Assembly: GCF_902459505.1 (NCBI RefSeq)
Contig: NC_047084.1
Coordinates: forward strand, 462,030,140 to 462,094,139
Source: Geotrypetes seraphini
Lineage: Eukaryota > Chordata > Amphibia > Gymnophiona > Dermophiidae
Direction of reading: 5' to 3'
Length of the DNA stretch: 64,000 nt
A model generated the notes under the pieces. It saw only the letters and a list, made by a program, of their open reading frames with translations, made no database searches and was not told the origin of the DNA. Positions 23,352 through 34,321 of this stretch are shown piece by piece. The translations under genes and the position numbers were made by a program. Positions within the stretch are counted from its first letter, which is position 1, and each line of letters opens with the position of its first letter.

Positions 23352-23508
23352 AAACACATTAGAAACAGAAATAGATGGCAGATAAGGGCCACGGCCCATC
23401 CAGTCTGCCCACCCTAATGACCCTCCCCTACTTAACTCTGTGAAGAGAATCCACGTGACGATCCCATTTCTTCTTAAAATCAGGCATGCTGCTTGCCTCG
23501 ATCACCTG
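23352..23508 (-). mobile_element. CR1 LINE 3' end, short
   Basis: ATTAGAAACAGAAATAGATG, then GGCAGATAAGGGCCACGGCC, is the reverse complement of a CR1 tail; the same phrase opens the CR1 copy at 28644. Only about 155 bases remain. Confidence 0.75.
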
Positions 23509-23805
23509 AAATAAAATGAAAACACTTTTTGTAATGTACATAATCCAGATTACAATAATGTAAATGTCATGTTGTTTAATAGCTCAACTGAACTTCACAC
23601 TAGTAGAAATACAACTATGCACTGGACTTTATTCTTACTTCAGAGAAGTACTTAACACATTGTTGGTGGGAAACGAGTAAACATGTTTTTCGCATACTAT
23701 CACTAGAGAGCGGGAGCCAACAAAACTCGGTTTCTACAAATTAGCGCTGGGGTGTGGCAAAAGTAAACACAGCTATTCAGCTGGAGGGGGACCGGTTTGT
23801 TCAAA
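23509..23805. other. No recognisable feature
   Basis: AT-rich, unassigned. Confidence 0.3.
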
Positions 23806-24435
23806 CATAAGAATATAAGCATTGCCTCTGCCGGGTCAGACCAGGGGTCCATCGTACCCAGCAGTCCGCTCCCGTGGCGGCCCCTCAGGTCCATGACCTG
23901 CAAGTGATCGTTCAACCAAATCGTTTATTCCCTATTCATTTACTATCCTGTATAGTTACCCTCTATCTGTACCCTTCAATCTCCTTCAGGAAGTCATCAA
24001 ATCCCTTTTTGAAACCCAATATTGTACTCTGCCCTATTACCTCCTCTGGGAGCGCATTCCAGGTGTCCACCACCCTCTGAGTAAAGAACTTCCTAGCATT
24101 CGTTTTGAATCTGTCTCCTTTCAATTTTTCTGAATGCCCTCTTGTTTTTGTTGTCCCCGCTAGTCTGAAGAATCTGTCCCTCTCCACCTTCTCTATGCCT
24201 TTCATGATTTTATAAGTCTCTGTCATGTCGCCTCTAAGTCTCCGCTTTCCAGGATGAAGAGCCCCAGCTTCTCCAGCCTTTCAGCATATGAAAGGTTTTC
24301 CATGCCCTTTATCATCCTTGTTGCTCTTCTCTGGACCCTCTCGAGTATCGCCGTATCCTTCTTAAGATACGACGACCAGTATTGGACGCAGTACTCCTGA
24401 TGCGGACGCACCATCGTCCGATACAGTGGTAGAAC
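23806..24435 (-). pseudogene. CR1 LINE ORF2 C-terminus and 3' UTR
   Basis: Minus strand: YRTMVRPHQEYCVQYWSSYL, ERVQRRATRMIKGMENLSYA, then in a shifted frame MTETYKIMKGIEKVERDRFF and RVVDTWNALPEEVI, the well-known C-terminal CR1 sequence. The 3' UTR and the tail (CATAAGAATATAAG on the plus strand) lie at the low-coordinate end. One frame change separates the two coding blocks. 5'-truncated. Confidence 0.85.
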
Positions 24436-24723
24436 AGCTATCCACTGGATTGCTATGCGGCTGTGTTTTCTGCAGTTGATTTTTTTTGTTTTTCTTCTGT
24501 TTTGTGCTGTCAAACGGAAGTCAGGAGAGCAAGCACATGCGCAAACCATCTACAGGCAAAGAAGATGGTCTGCGCATGTGTCAGGATCGCTCTACAGTGA
24601 TCCGTGTAGGCACTGTGGGGGCGTGTCACCGATCAAGATAATTTGCACATTGAGGCTTCCTGAATTGGTTGGCTGGGATGACTCGGAAACGGATTGGAAA
24701 GGTAAGTGAATCTAGCCCTTACA
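24436..24723. other. No recognisable feature
   Basis: Contains inverted CATGCGCAAACCATCT and AGATGGTCTGCGCATG at 24536-24580, a 16-bp stem. Otherwise unassigned. Confidence 0.4.
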
Positions 24724-24835
24724 GCCTGTTTTACAAAGCCGCGTGGCAAAAGCCCCGAAGCCCTTTAAATCTCTATGGGCTTCAGGGTCATTACCACGCA
24801 GCAGCCGCTAGCGCAGCTTTGTAAAACAGGCCCTT
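24724..24835. mobile_element. Palindromic MITE
   Basis: GCCTGTTTTACAAAGC pairs with GCTTTGTAAAACAGGC. It shares AGCCCTTTAAATCTCTATGG with the copy at 6098. Confidence 0.7.
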
Positions 24836-25117
24836 AGTGTTAGAAAGAAAAGGGAAATTATAACTGATATTTGTCTAGGTCTCCTGATTTGCTTTGTATC
24901 TTGCATGGTTAGTGATGGCTGACTCACTGCCAGTTCAACAAAATTAGCAACCCAATCGCTTAGGAGCCACTCCCAATAGCCAGGCAAGGTACCAGCCTTG
25001 GGTTGTTCAAGCTTTATTTAAGCACAAGAAAAGATGCAGCATAACAGAATTACTTGAACTGCAGATTTTACAAAAATGTACTTAATGTTTTTCCTGACTT
25101 GCAAATGCTTTTTGAAC
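24836..25117. other. No recognisable feature
   Basis: Unassigned sequence. Confidence 0.3.
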
Positions 25118-25305
25118 TAAAGAATGACACGGGGACATATTTTTCCCTGTCCCCGCAGGAACTCAATTTCTTCATCCCATCCCCGTGAGTTTTGATGCTG
25201 TCCCTGTCCTTGCCCCATTACTGTAAGCTCTGCCTAACCGCATAAGCCTCGAAACTTACGATTTTAAAGTGTTTGAGGCTTGTGCAGATGAGGGCAGAGC
25301 TTCAA
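25118..25305. mobile_element. Truncated hAT MITE (TAGAGAATGACA family)
   Basis: It begins TAAAGAATGACACGGGGACA and follows the 10793/40591 family, but stops in the middle (GTTTGAGGCTTGTGCAGATG) where L2-type 3' sequence begins. Confidence 0.7.
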
Positions 25306-25692
25306 GTTCAAGTTAAACTTATTTGATATACCGCAAATATAAAACCAAGAGGCAAATCTAGTGTTTTACAATAAAAAAAATTAAAATAAAAAAAGAAGAA
25401 ATAAAAAAATTAGGGTAAAAACAAAACAAACAAAAACAAAAAAAGTAAGTCAAAACGTGAAGAAAAACTATTGAGAACATGGGGAAAAAGGAATCAGCGG
25501 ATTACAATGAAAATAAAAAGGTTGGGAAGAGGGATGAACAATGTGGTGAGGGAGGAAATGAGAATTCAATTAAATTCTGTCCACACAGTAGAGAGGTAGC
25601 CATTAGGAAGAAATATATTAAGAATCAAAGGCCAAAGAGAAATAATATGCCTTTAATTGTACCTTGAAGGTTACAAAAGATTTCTCTGAGCG

Positions 25693-26706
25693 AAGGGGTG
25701 CCCACACTTTATGGGCTTGCGAGCTACTTTTAAAATGACCAAGTCAAAATGATCTACCAATAATAAAATAAAAAAAAAACACAAAGCACACTGTACAGTA
25801 AGAAAATGTTAATTATCATTCCTGTTCCGGGGTTTTTTCAAAGAGGTCAAGGCAGATGACTCTATGCACTGTCACCTCAGTAACAACCATACAAAAATAG
25901 ACAAATATACCCCCTCCCTTTTTACTAAACCATAATAGCAGTTTTTAGTGCAGGGAGCTACGCTGAATGCCCAGCGCTGCTCTCGACGCTCATAGGCTTC
26001 TTGCGCTAAAAATCGCTAGTGTGGTTTAATAAAAGGGGGGGGGGGGGGCCATAGTGCAAAATATAGACAGCAGACATAAATTCAGACATATTTTGATCAC
26101 TAAATTTAAAATAAAATCATTTTTCCTACCTTAGTTGTCTGGTGATTTCATGAGTTTCTGGTTGCACTTTCTTCTCCTGACTCATTCCCTCCCCCAATTT
26201 TTTCTTCCTCTCTCCCTGCCCTTTCTTTCTCCCTGCCTCCCTTTCTTTTTTTCTCTCTTCATGCCCCCTTTCTTTTTTCTGTTTCCCTTCTTTCCTTCTG
26301 TCTCCCTGCCTGCCCCCTTTCTTTCTCTCTGCCCTCCACCAAGCCACTGCTGCCGCCATCAGGGAACAGGCCCCCAAGCCGCTGCTGCCTTTGGGTAACA
26401 GGCCCCAAAGCTGCCGCCGCTGCCCCAAGCTCTCCCTGCTTCCCTGTGTCGGGCTGACCAGCATTCCTCTCCCCAACGTCAATTCTGCCGTTGGAGAGGA
26501 AGTTCCGGCCCAGCCAAGCAGCGATTGGCTGGCCCAAACTTCCTCTCCGACGGCAGAATTGACGTCGGGGAGAGGAAGGCTGATCGGCCCAGTAGATCGC
26601 CAAGGCAAAGTGAGTCTATCACAGAGCCCGGGATGGGCTCCGCGATTGACTCACTTTGCTTTGGCGATCTATTGGTCGATTGCGATCGACCTATTGGGCA
26701 CCCCTG
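25693..26706. mobile_element. hAT element (CAGGGGTGCCCA family), copy 2
   Basis: Ends AAGGGGTGCCCACAC and GGGCACCCCTG. Interior as in copy 1, including the module TTTTACTAAACCATAATAGC, a G-run at 26037-26048, the C-rich tract, and CGATCTATTGGTCGATTGCG at the right. The flanking octamers do not match well, so the target duplication has decayed or was lost. Confidence 0.8.
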
Positions 26707-26869
26707 GCCTAGAGACTGCAAAATGAGACTGAGCGGCAAAAGGAAAATGTTGAACAATGTTGGACCTAAAATGGAACCCTGTGGTACTCCTTACTTCATT
26801 GGGTGCGAATGAGAGAGAGTACTTGAGTAGTTGACTGAGTAAGTGCGATCAGTCAAATATGACTTAAAC

Positions 26870-27761
26870 CAGAGATGCCCAAATGGTCGATCGCGATCAA
26901 CCAGTAGATCGCAAAGGCAATGCGAGTCGATCGCATTGCCTTTGCAATCTTTTTCTCCTGCTGCTTCCCCAAGCGCTGGATTCACAAGACTTCAACTCTT
27001 TCGTAGGAGAAGAAATTCTGGGCCAGCCAATCGTTGCCTGGCTGGCCTGGAACTTCCTCCCCGATGTTAGAATTGACGTCGGAGGTGAAGTCTTGTGGGC
27101 CCGGTGCTTATACGTGCCAGGCCTGGCTCGGGGAAGCAGCAGGGAGAAATCAGGGAACTGGAAAAATTGGCATGATGGCTTGGGGGGGCAGGGGGAGAGA
27201 GAAAGAAAGCCAGAAATAAAGAGGGGGGCAGGGAGAGAGAGAAAGAAAGCCAGAAATAAATAAATATTAGCTTTACAGAAGAAGGAAGTGCAACCAGAGA
27301 CTAATGAAATCACCAGACAAAAAGGTAGGAAAAGTGATTTTATTTTCAATTTAGTGATCAAAATGTGTCCGTTTTGAGAATTTATATCTGCTGTCTATAT
27401 TTTGCACTATGGCCCCCTTTTACTAAACCGCAATAGTATTTTTTAGCGCAGGGAGCCTATGAACATAGAGAGCAGCGCAGGGCATTCAGCACAGCTTCCT
27501 GCGCTAAAAACCGCTATTGCGGTTTAGTAAAAGGGGAGGGGATATATTTGTGTATTTTTGTATAGTTACTGAGGTGACATTGCATATTTTAAAGTCATCT
27601 GCCTTGACCTCTGAAAAAAAAAAACCCGAATACAAATGATAATTAACATTTCTTCTGCGTACAGTGTGCTTTGTGTTTTTTAAAATTTTAATGTTGGTAG
27701 ATCTTTTTGACTTGGTCATTTTAAAAGTAGCTCGCAAACCAAAAAAGTGTGGGCACCATTG
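26870..27761. mobile_element. hAT element (CAGGGGTGCCCA family), copy 3, inverted
   Basis: Relative to copies 1 and 2 it is reversed: it opens with CAGAGATGCCCAAATGGTCG and closes with GTGTGGGCACCATTG. A perfect 8-bp duplication ACTTAAAC flanks it (26862-26869 and 27762-27769). The palindromic module is at 27411-27535. It interrupts the L2 reverse transcriptase frame, which resumes on the far side. Confidence 0.92.
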
Positions 27762-28643
27762 ACTTAAACCATTGAAGAGCAAGACCAGTAACTTGAAGAT
27801 CTTCTAAGCGTTGCAGCAAGATTTTATGATCCACCAGGTCAAAGGCTGCTGACATATCTAAAGAGAGCAGAGCAACTGTCCAGTATCTGTCTTATATGAT
27901 TTAGCAATCCAAGGAGAGAACATAAGAACATAAGCAATGCCTCCGCTGTGTCAGACCTGAGGTCCATCGTGCCCAGCAGTCCACTCACACGGTGGCCCAA
28001 CAGGTCCAGGACCTGTGCAGTAATCCTCTATCTATACCCCTCTATCTTTTCCAGTAGGAAATTGTCCAATCCTTTCTTAAACCCCAGTACCGTACTCTGC
28101 CCTATTACGTCCTCTGGAAGCGCATTCCAGGTGTCTACCACACGTTGGTAAAGAAGAACTTCCTAGCATTCGTTTCTAATCTGTCCCCTTTCAACTTTTC
28201 CGAATGCTCTCTTGTTCTTTTATTTTTTGAAAGTTTGAAGAATCTGTCCCTCTCTACTTTCTCTATGCCCTTCATGATTTTGTAAATCTCTATCATATCC
28301 CCTCTAAGTCTCTTCTAGAGAGTTGTGTGGGTACAGAAATCCCACCCATCCCTGCAAGGAATCCCCTCTGTTCCCGCTCGTCCCTATAAACTTCAGAAAT
28401 AGTTATTTCATTTAATTATGCTACTGAATTAAAGGCTCTGGTAGAGACCCATTTACAAATAAGCAAAGAGACTATTAATTTGGAAATATTAATTGGGAAG
28501 AATGCATACTTTGTAAATGGGTTTCTACCAGAGCCTCTAATGTAAATATAAATATTCAGCTGATGAGAACCCCCAAGCCGTCAGCTGAGAACTTCCTTTG
28601 CAGTTGGCCGGGGATCCCTTTTGCCAAGCTTGGCAGGCAGCAG

Positions 28644-29938
28644 TAACATAGAAACATAGAAATAGACGGCAGATAAGGGCCACGGCCCATCTAGTCTGCC
28701 CACCCCAATGACCCTCCCCTACCTTTCTCTGTGAATAGATCCCACGTGTCTATCCCATTTGGCCTTAAAATCAGGCACGCTGCTGGCCTCAATAACCTGA
28801 AGTGGAAGACTATTCCAGCAATCAACCACCCTTTCAGTGAAAAAGAATTCCCCGGTGTCCCCGTGCAGTTTCCCACCCCTGATTTTCCACGGATGCCCCC
28901 TTGTTGCCGCGGGATCCTTGAAAAAGAAGATATCTTCTTTCACCTCGATGCGCCCCGTGAGATACTTGAATGTCTCGATCATGTTACCCCTCTCTCTGCG
29001 TTCCTCAAGTGAGTACAGCTGCAACTTATCCAGCCATTCCTCGTACGGGAGATCCTTGAGTCCCGAGACCATTCGGGTGGCCATTCTCTGGACCGACTCC
29101 AGTCTCAGCACATCCTTACAGTAATGCGGCCTCTAGAATTGCACACAGTATTCCAGGTGGGGCCTCACCATGGATCTATACAATGGCATAATGACTTCAG
29201 GCTTACGGGCTGACGAAACTCCTGTGTATGCAACCTATGATTTGCCTTGCCTTGGATGAAGCTTGCTCCACTTGATTGGCAGTCTTCATGTTCTCATTGA
29301 CGATCACCCCTAAGTCTCATTCTGCTTCAGTTCTTGTTAGGATCTCGCCATTAAGGGTGTAAGTCTTGCATGGATTTTGGCTGCCCAGGTGCATGACTTT
29401 GCATTTTTTGGCATTGAAGCTGAGTTGCCAGGACCTAGACCAGTGCTCCAGTAGGAGTAGGTCGTGCATCATGTTGTCGGACATTGAATTTATGTCTGTT
29501 GTGCTTTTGCCCACTACATTGCTTAGTTTGGCGTCATCGGCGAATAATGTTATTTTACCTCGCAGCCCTTCTGCCAAGTCTCTTATAAAGATGTTGAATA
29601 GGATTGGGCCCAGGACCGAGCCCTGCGGCACTCCACTGATTACCTCCATCATTTTGGAGGGGGTGCCGTTCACCACTACCCTCTGAAGCCTACCTCCAAG
29701 CCAGTTCCCAACCCATTTCGTCAATGTGTCGCCCAATCCTATAGAATTCATCTTGCTCAGTAACCTGCGGTGTGGTACGCTATCGAATGCTTTACTGAAG
29801 TCCAGGTATACGATGTCCAGGGACTCCCCAATATCCAGCTTCCTCGTCACCCAGTCAAAGAAGCTGATCAGGTTGGACTGGCAGGATCTCCCCTTAGTAA
29901 ATCCATGTTGACGGGGATCCCGTAGATTCTCCTCAGTG
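28644..29938 (-). pseudogene. CR1 LINE with reverse transcriptase, 5' truncated
   Basis: On the minus strand, 29317-29911 keeps an open stretch: [79 protein letters not shown] and [25 protein letters not shown] and FADD hold the catalytic aspartates. The RT C-terminal part (28719-29111) reads RMATRMVSGLKDLPYEEW and RVVDCWNSLPLQVI. About 200 bases between these blocks have lost frame. The tail ACATAGAAACATAGAAATAG is at the low end. It is inside the hAT element. Confidence 0.9.
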
Positions 29939-30849
29939 GCTCATGGATGTTGCTAGCGACTGCTGTGCTTTGGTGGAGGGGAGTTCTGGCCGTCTCTAGA
30001 GGAGGTCCTCTGCTGGCGGTGCTTGGGGATCCCCACCAGTCACAGCAAGGGTCAGCAAGTACTTCAGTACTGTAGAAATAATACCAGAAATGCATTTCCT
30101 TTTCTTTTGAACACAATACAAAGACATCTGCTATATACATTTCCCAAAGCTAACATATTTTAGTCAATAAATTCCGTTTTTTACCTTTGTTGTCTGGAGA
30201 CTGGAGTTTTCCATAAAGTTGGTCCCAGTTTCTTTTTTCCGCTTTCCCATCTTCTGTAAATTCTTCTGTTGCTGTCTATTGGTTCCTCCTACCATGGTCC
30301 AGCATTTATCCCTTTCTCATCTTTCGTGCCTGCCCACCAGCCCCATGCCCAACATTTCTCCTTCTATCACCCCTCTCCACTTCTCTCCCTCCATTCCCTT
30401 CACCACTGTCCAACATTCCTCCCTCTTGCATCCCTTTCAATTTGTCCCACCGTTCCCTTGCCACCACATTTCTCACTCATCTTATTCTTCCCTATCATAT
30501 TCTGTACCTCCCTCCCTACGACCAAAAATTCTCCTCTTTCTTCCATTCCCCGTGTGTACACAACCATCTCTCTTTCCCGCTCACTGACACACCCACACCC
30601 AATTCTCCCTTTCTATTCCCTCCCCCACCTCAGCATCTCTTTCCCTCCCTTCCTTTCTCCCCAGTTCATGCCTTCTGTGTCCAAAAATGCACTCTCTCCC
30701 ACCCCTTCATTCGAGTCCAGATAACAGCAGGGGTTGGAGGCAGCCTGCAGCACGCCATATGTAGCCGACCCAGAAGTCTTCCCCCAAAGTCAGAGCTGAC
30801 ATCTGGTCTGGTGGCGGCTGAGGTGTCAGGTGGGAGGGAATAGATACTG

Positions 30850-31320
30850 GATGTAGGAGGTGAGAGGAGACAGACTGTAGATAGAAAGGGGAGGGATCAG
30901 ACACACTGGATGAAAGGGGAAAGATAAGACAAGCTGGAATGCCTGGGGAGAGAGAAAAAGACAGATGATGGATGTAAAGAAAAGGAGAGGGGAGGAAGAC
31001 ATTGAATGGAAGGGAGGATGCGGATGGAAGGGAGGAAAGAGAAAGATGGGGCAGACACTGAATAGAAGGGGGAGAAAGAGAAATGAAGCAGATGCTGGGC
31101 TGAAAGGGGGGAAAGAAGGGGAGATGCTGGATGGAAGGGGGAGAAAGAAGGGTGGATGATGGATGGGATGACAGGGGGGTAGAAAGGAGGAAGAGAGGAG
31201 ACAAATCAGATGCTAGGCAGAAGCAGGAGAGAGAGGGGCAGATGCTGGATGGAAAGGAGAGAGAGAGGGGGCATATGCTGGATGGAAATGGAGGAGAGGG
31301 AAGATGCTGGAGAGAAAGGG
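30850..31320 (+). repeat. Purine-rich minisatellite
   Basis: About a dozen degenerate units of 30-45 bases centred on GATGCTGGATGGAAAGG with GAGAGAAAG spacers. It lies inside the 3.7-kb hAT element. Similar units occur at 9080-9180. Confidence 0.75.
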
Positions 31321-32256
31321 ACCTCGGGTCAGCATCAGAATGGCCGTGCAAGTCTACATGGTCCAAATGGTGCCACACATTGCTAGACCCCCCCAGTCCA
31401 TTGTGCTTTCTAGAAGCCAGTATTGTGGTGCAGCCAGGTCCCTGATAGGTTTTCTTCCCCTAGAATGGGACAGACTCTGTGCTTTTGCCGGCAGAGTGGT
31501 GAGCCATCACGATTGCGCAAACAAGCTCCCTCTCCCCTCCCCCCAAGTGTCCTTCACCCAGAACAGGACAAAATCTGGGTTCCCCGTGGCTGAGCAGTGA
31601 GCTGGTGCCGTGATGCAGTCCAGCCTACCGAGGCATCCCCTACTGAGAACGGAACCAATTCTGCATTCCTGGCCTTTGTATGAGGAAGGTTTGGTGCCCC
31701 AGAGAAAGGAGACCTGCAGCCATAGAGCAAACAAGCAGCACGTACATAGCTGAGAGCCTTGCTTGCTGATCCCATGCCGCCGGATCAATCAGCAAGCAAG
31801 GCTTTCAGCTGTATACTTGCTGAGCTCACTGCTCAGCATGGCTGTTTCTGCTGCGGCGCCGGACTTGTCTCTCAGCTGCATGCCTGCATCGCCAGAATTT
31901 AGGTAGGCCTCAGTAAATGGAAACCTGTTTTCGTCCCCGTGGGAGTCCCATGGGCCAGGGGGGATCCCTGCGGGATCCCCGTTCCCGTGCAGACCTCTAG
32001 TCTCCTCTTCTCCAGGGAAAAGAGACCCAGTTTCTCCGATCTCTCAGCGTATGAAAGGTTTTCCATCCCTTTTATCAGACGTGTTGCTCTCCTCTGAACC
32101 CTCTTGAGTAACGCCTTATTCTTCTTAAGGTACGGTGACCAATATTGGACGCAGTACTCCAGATGCGGATGCACCATCGCCCGATAAAACGGCAGGATAA
32201 CTTCTTTCGTTCTGGTTATAATACCCTTCTTGATTATACCTAGCATTCTATTCGCT

Positions 32257-32930
32257 CAGTTTGAATGAAAAATCCCATCTGGCGAGGGTGTAATGCATTT
32301 GTTTTTGTTAGGAAGTTCGATAGTTGAGATGCAACTGCATTTTCCACAATCTTAGAAACAAAAGGCAGATTGGAGATTGGCCTAAGTTAGACACAGTGTT
32401 TGGGTCCGAACTATGTGTCTTCAAGAGAGGAGTTACTACAGCATTTTTCCAATCTAAAGGAAAGTCACCTGTGGAGAGACTAGTATTGACCATTGATAAT
32501 AGTGGTTAATAAGTTGTGATAAAAGTGATGCAGGCGCAGGATCAGTTGGAGGTGATATATATGTCAAGTGTTTATTAGTTTCTTCAAAGAAGTATCTGAT
32601 TGAGGGTTAAAAGAGGTAAGTGATGCAACTGGCACTACAGATTGTGAAGTTGTAGAATGAAAGCATTTGAGAGAGCACCATTCTCGGGGCTAGTTGTCGC
32701 AAAATTGTCACCTGTAGAGAAAACAGGTGGAGGAAGAATTGGCATTAGGGAGTCTTGAAGACCAGTAATTTTATCATGAAATCCGTTTGCAAATTCTTCA
32801 GCGCTAATAGCTGCTGAAGAGTTAGAAGTGGATGGTTTGGAAAGAGAATTCAACAACCGATAGAGATACGATGAATTTAAGTCGCGTATGAAAATGTCAG
32901 AAACGTAACTACGTTTATGCAGCATATGTG
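32257..32930 (-). pseudogene. L2 LINE: linker and reverse-transcriptase fingers
   Basis: Minus-strand pieces read ISAEEFANGFHDKITGLQDS (linker before RT) and NTSLSTGDFPLDWKNAVVTP, LLKTHSSDPN, with the continuation RQMGFFIQT at the CR1 junction. These match L2 ORF2 (W K.A.V.PL.K, then H..Q.GFR). Part of the nested L2. Confidence 0.75.
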
Positions 32931-33179
32931 AATAATGTATTGTGGTATTTTTAAAGTTCCAAGTGTGTTCAGAGCTTCAAAGCTGGCAGCGCAAAATAAT
33001 CATACCTGTGTGATACCAAGGCTGAGAATTACCATGTTTAGTAGAAACTAGACAGAGAGGAGCAGAGTCATCGAGAGCAGACCTGAGAGTCTTATTCCAG
33101 ATGTTAATTTGGTTAGCCAATGAGTGAGAGGTGTAGTTATCAGGAAAGGATTCACAATGACTAAAGAATATTTCAGGAG

Positions 33180-33600
33180 TTAAGTCTTGAGTTTCCTAAC
33201 TTGTCTTACTGAAGAGTCTGAAATAGGTAAAATTTCTGAGTTAATACCGTATGTGAATTCCAGAAGTGCATGGTTTGACCAAGGAATCGGCAGAACAACT
33301 AGAATAGAGAAGTCAGGAGCAGAATTCTTGGAGATGATTAGGACAATATCTAAGAGGTGACCAACAGAATGTGTTGGACCTCTCACAATTTGAAGAAGAG
33401 AAGAGTCATGAAGAAAAGTACAGAAATTCTTTGTTAAAGGATCAAGTTGAACATCACAGTGTATATTTAGGTCACCTAAGATGAGCAAAGGTGAAGTTGA
33501 TGTGAGATAAAAACTGATGAGTTCCTGCAGGGCCATCAGTGAAGAGCGTGTGACTGGTGGCAGATTGTAGATAATGTAAAAGAAGTAATGTCATTGGGGA
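33180..33600 (-). pseudogene. L2 LINE APE-type endonuclease fragment
   Basis: Minus strand contains SPLLILGDLNIHCDVQLDPL, the GDLN motif with its catalytic Asp/Asn, then IVRGPTHSVGHLLDIVLI (the THxxGxxLDxVx motif of L2 endonucleases), then SNHALLEF where SDH would be expected in the active site. The SDH-to-SNH change and the truncation mean it is inactive. Confidence 0.8.
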
Positions 33601-33978
33601 TGGATAAGTTATTTTTAGAGTGAGATGTTCAGAGCTACTGAGTGAGAGATACTTTTATCCTGAATCAGTGCAGTGATTTTAGGGGAAAGCAAAAACGCCA
33701 AGCTGTCGCCCCTGCAGCGTTTACGATGGCAAAAAAAAAATCTGTAACCAGAGGGACAAGACTGCTGTAAAAAAGCCTTATCACCAAGAGACAGCTAAGT
33801 TTCTACAAGGGCAAGAATATCAGGGTGTTCTTTTTCCAGGTATGAATAAACCAAATGAGTCTTAGAGCGAAAGGAACAGCATATTATTGCTACCCTTGAC
33901 GCATACACAACTTCATCAGGCAGGAAGTATACATTTATTCACAAGCCATTTTGCCAACCATTGATGGGAAGTTTAAAA

Positions 33979-34090
33979 TAGAGAATGACACAGGGACATA
34001 TGTTTCCCTGTCCCCGCAGGAACTAGTTTTCCTGTACCGTCCTGGCAAGTTCTTTTCCTGTCCCTGCCCCATTCCTGCAAGCTCCCATTA
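33979..34090. mobile_element. Truncated hAT MITE (TAGAGAATGACA family)
   Basis: It begins TAGAGAATGACACAGGGACA and ends near GCAAGCTCCC without the complementary half. Confidence 0.65.
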
Positions 34091-34321
34091 CTGATGGCTT
34101 TGAATCGACTCTATCCCATATCCCTGTTCTATGGGGGTCGCAGATCAACTACATCCACGGTAAGGCACTCTTATGTTCCTTGAGTAAGGTCCTTAGTATC
34201 AATCTCGACAAAACCTGGAAAAAAATGTCAAACTCCCTCTGATCTTCCCAGCCCCAAAGCAGTTAAAGTTTGCAAGTCTTAATATTCATTCTGGAACCCA
34301 ACATGTGTGTCTAAGGGGTGG
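34091..34321. other. No recognisable feature
   Basis: Unassigned sequence just downstream of the broken reverse-strand gene. Confidence 0.3.

Larger units (their letters stand above)
28316..31999. mobile_element. Large non-autonomous hAT-type element, 3.7 kb
   Basis: Termini TAGAGAGTTGTGTGGG and CCGTGCAGACCTCTA. Flanking octamers GTCTCTTC (28308-28315) and GTCTCCTC (32000-32007) match at 7 of 8 and lie within continuous CR1 sequence, so the insertion is clear. Subterminal regions carry repeated CCCGTGGGA/GGGATCCC words. The element itself holds a CR1 copy (28644-29938), a pyrimidine tract (30220-30700) and a purine minisatellite (30850-31320). No transposase seen. A copy of the same terminus starts at 56219. 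Confidence 0.8.
27918..32256 (-). mobile_element. CR1 LINE 3' part, inserted in L2 and split by a 3.7-kb hAT
   Basis: The low end has the CR1 tail (GAACATAAGAACATAAG) and 3' UTR. The minus-strand coding piece at 32000-32256 reads [40 protein letters not shown] and RRATRLIKGMENLSYAERSE. The two parts are separated by the hAT element 28316-31999. With that removed the CR1 is a short 5'-truncated copy of about 650 bases. It splits the L2 reverse transcriptase between fingers and palm. Confidence 0.85.
25301..33840 (-). mobile_element. L2-type LINE, the outer shell of a nested cluster
   Basis: Minus-strand pieces occur in ORF order from high to low coordinate: endonuclease (33180-33536), linker (32635-32925), RT fingers (32257-32493), palm with [17 protein letters not shown] (27762-27917), then FKSYLTDRTYSV and GVPQGSILGPTLFNIF (26715-26869). 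A 3'-UTR-like module with TTTGATATACCGC lies at 25301-25692. Interruptions are hAT copies at 25693 and 26870 and a CR1 at 27918 that carries a further hAT and CR1. The segment between the palm and the 3' module is missing. Confidence 0.75.

Noticed and set aside
25479-25667. Lys/Asn-rich plus-strand frame
   Set aside because: It lies in the AT-rich L2-type 3' module and reflects A-richness.
30707-31378. 223-codon minus-strand frame
   Set aside because: It is the antisense of the GATGCTGGATG minisatellite; Ser/Pro/Leu periodicity follows the repeat.
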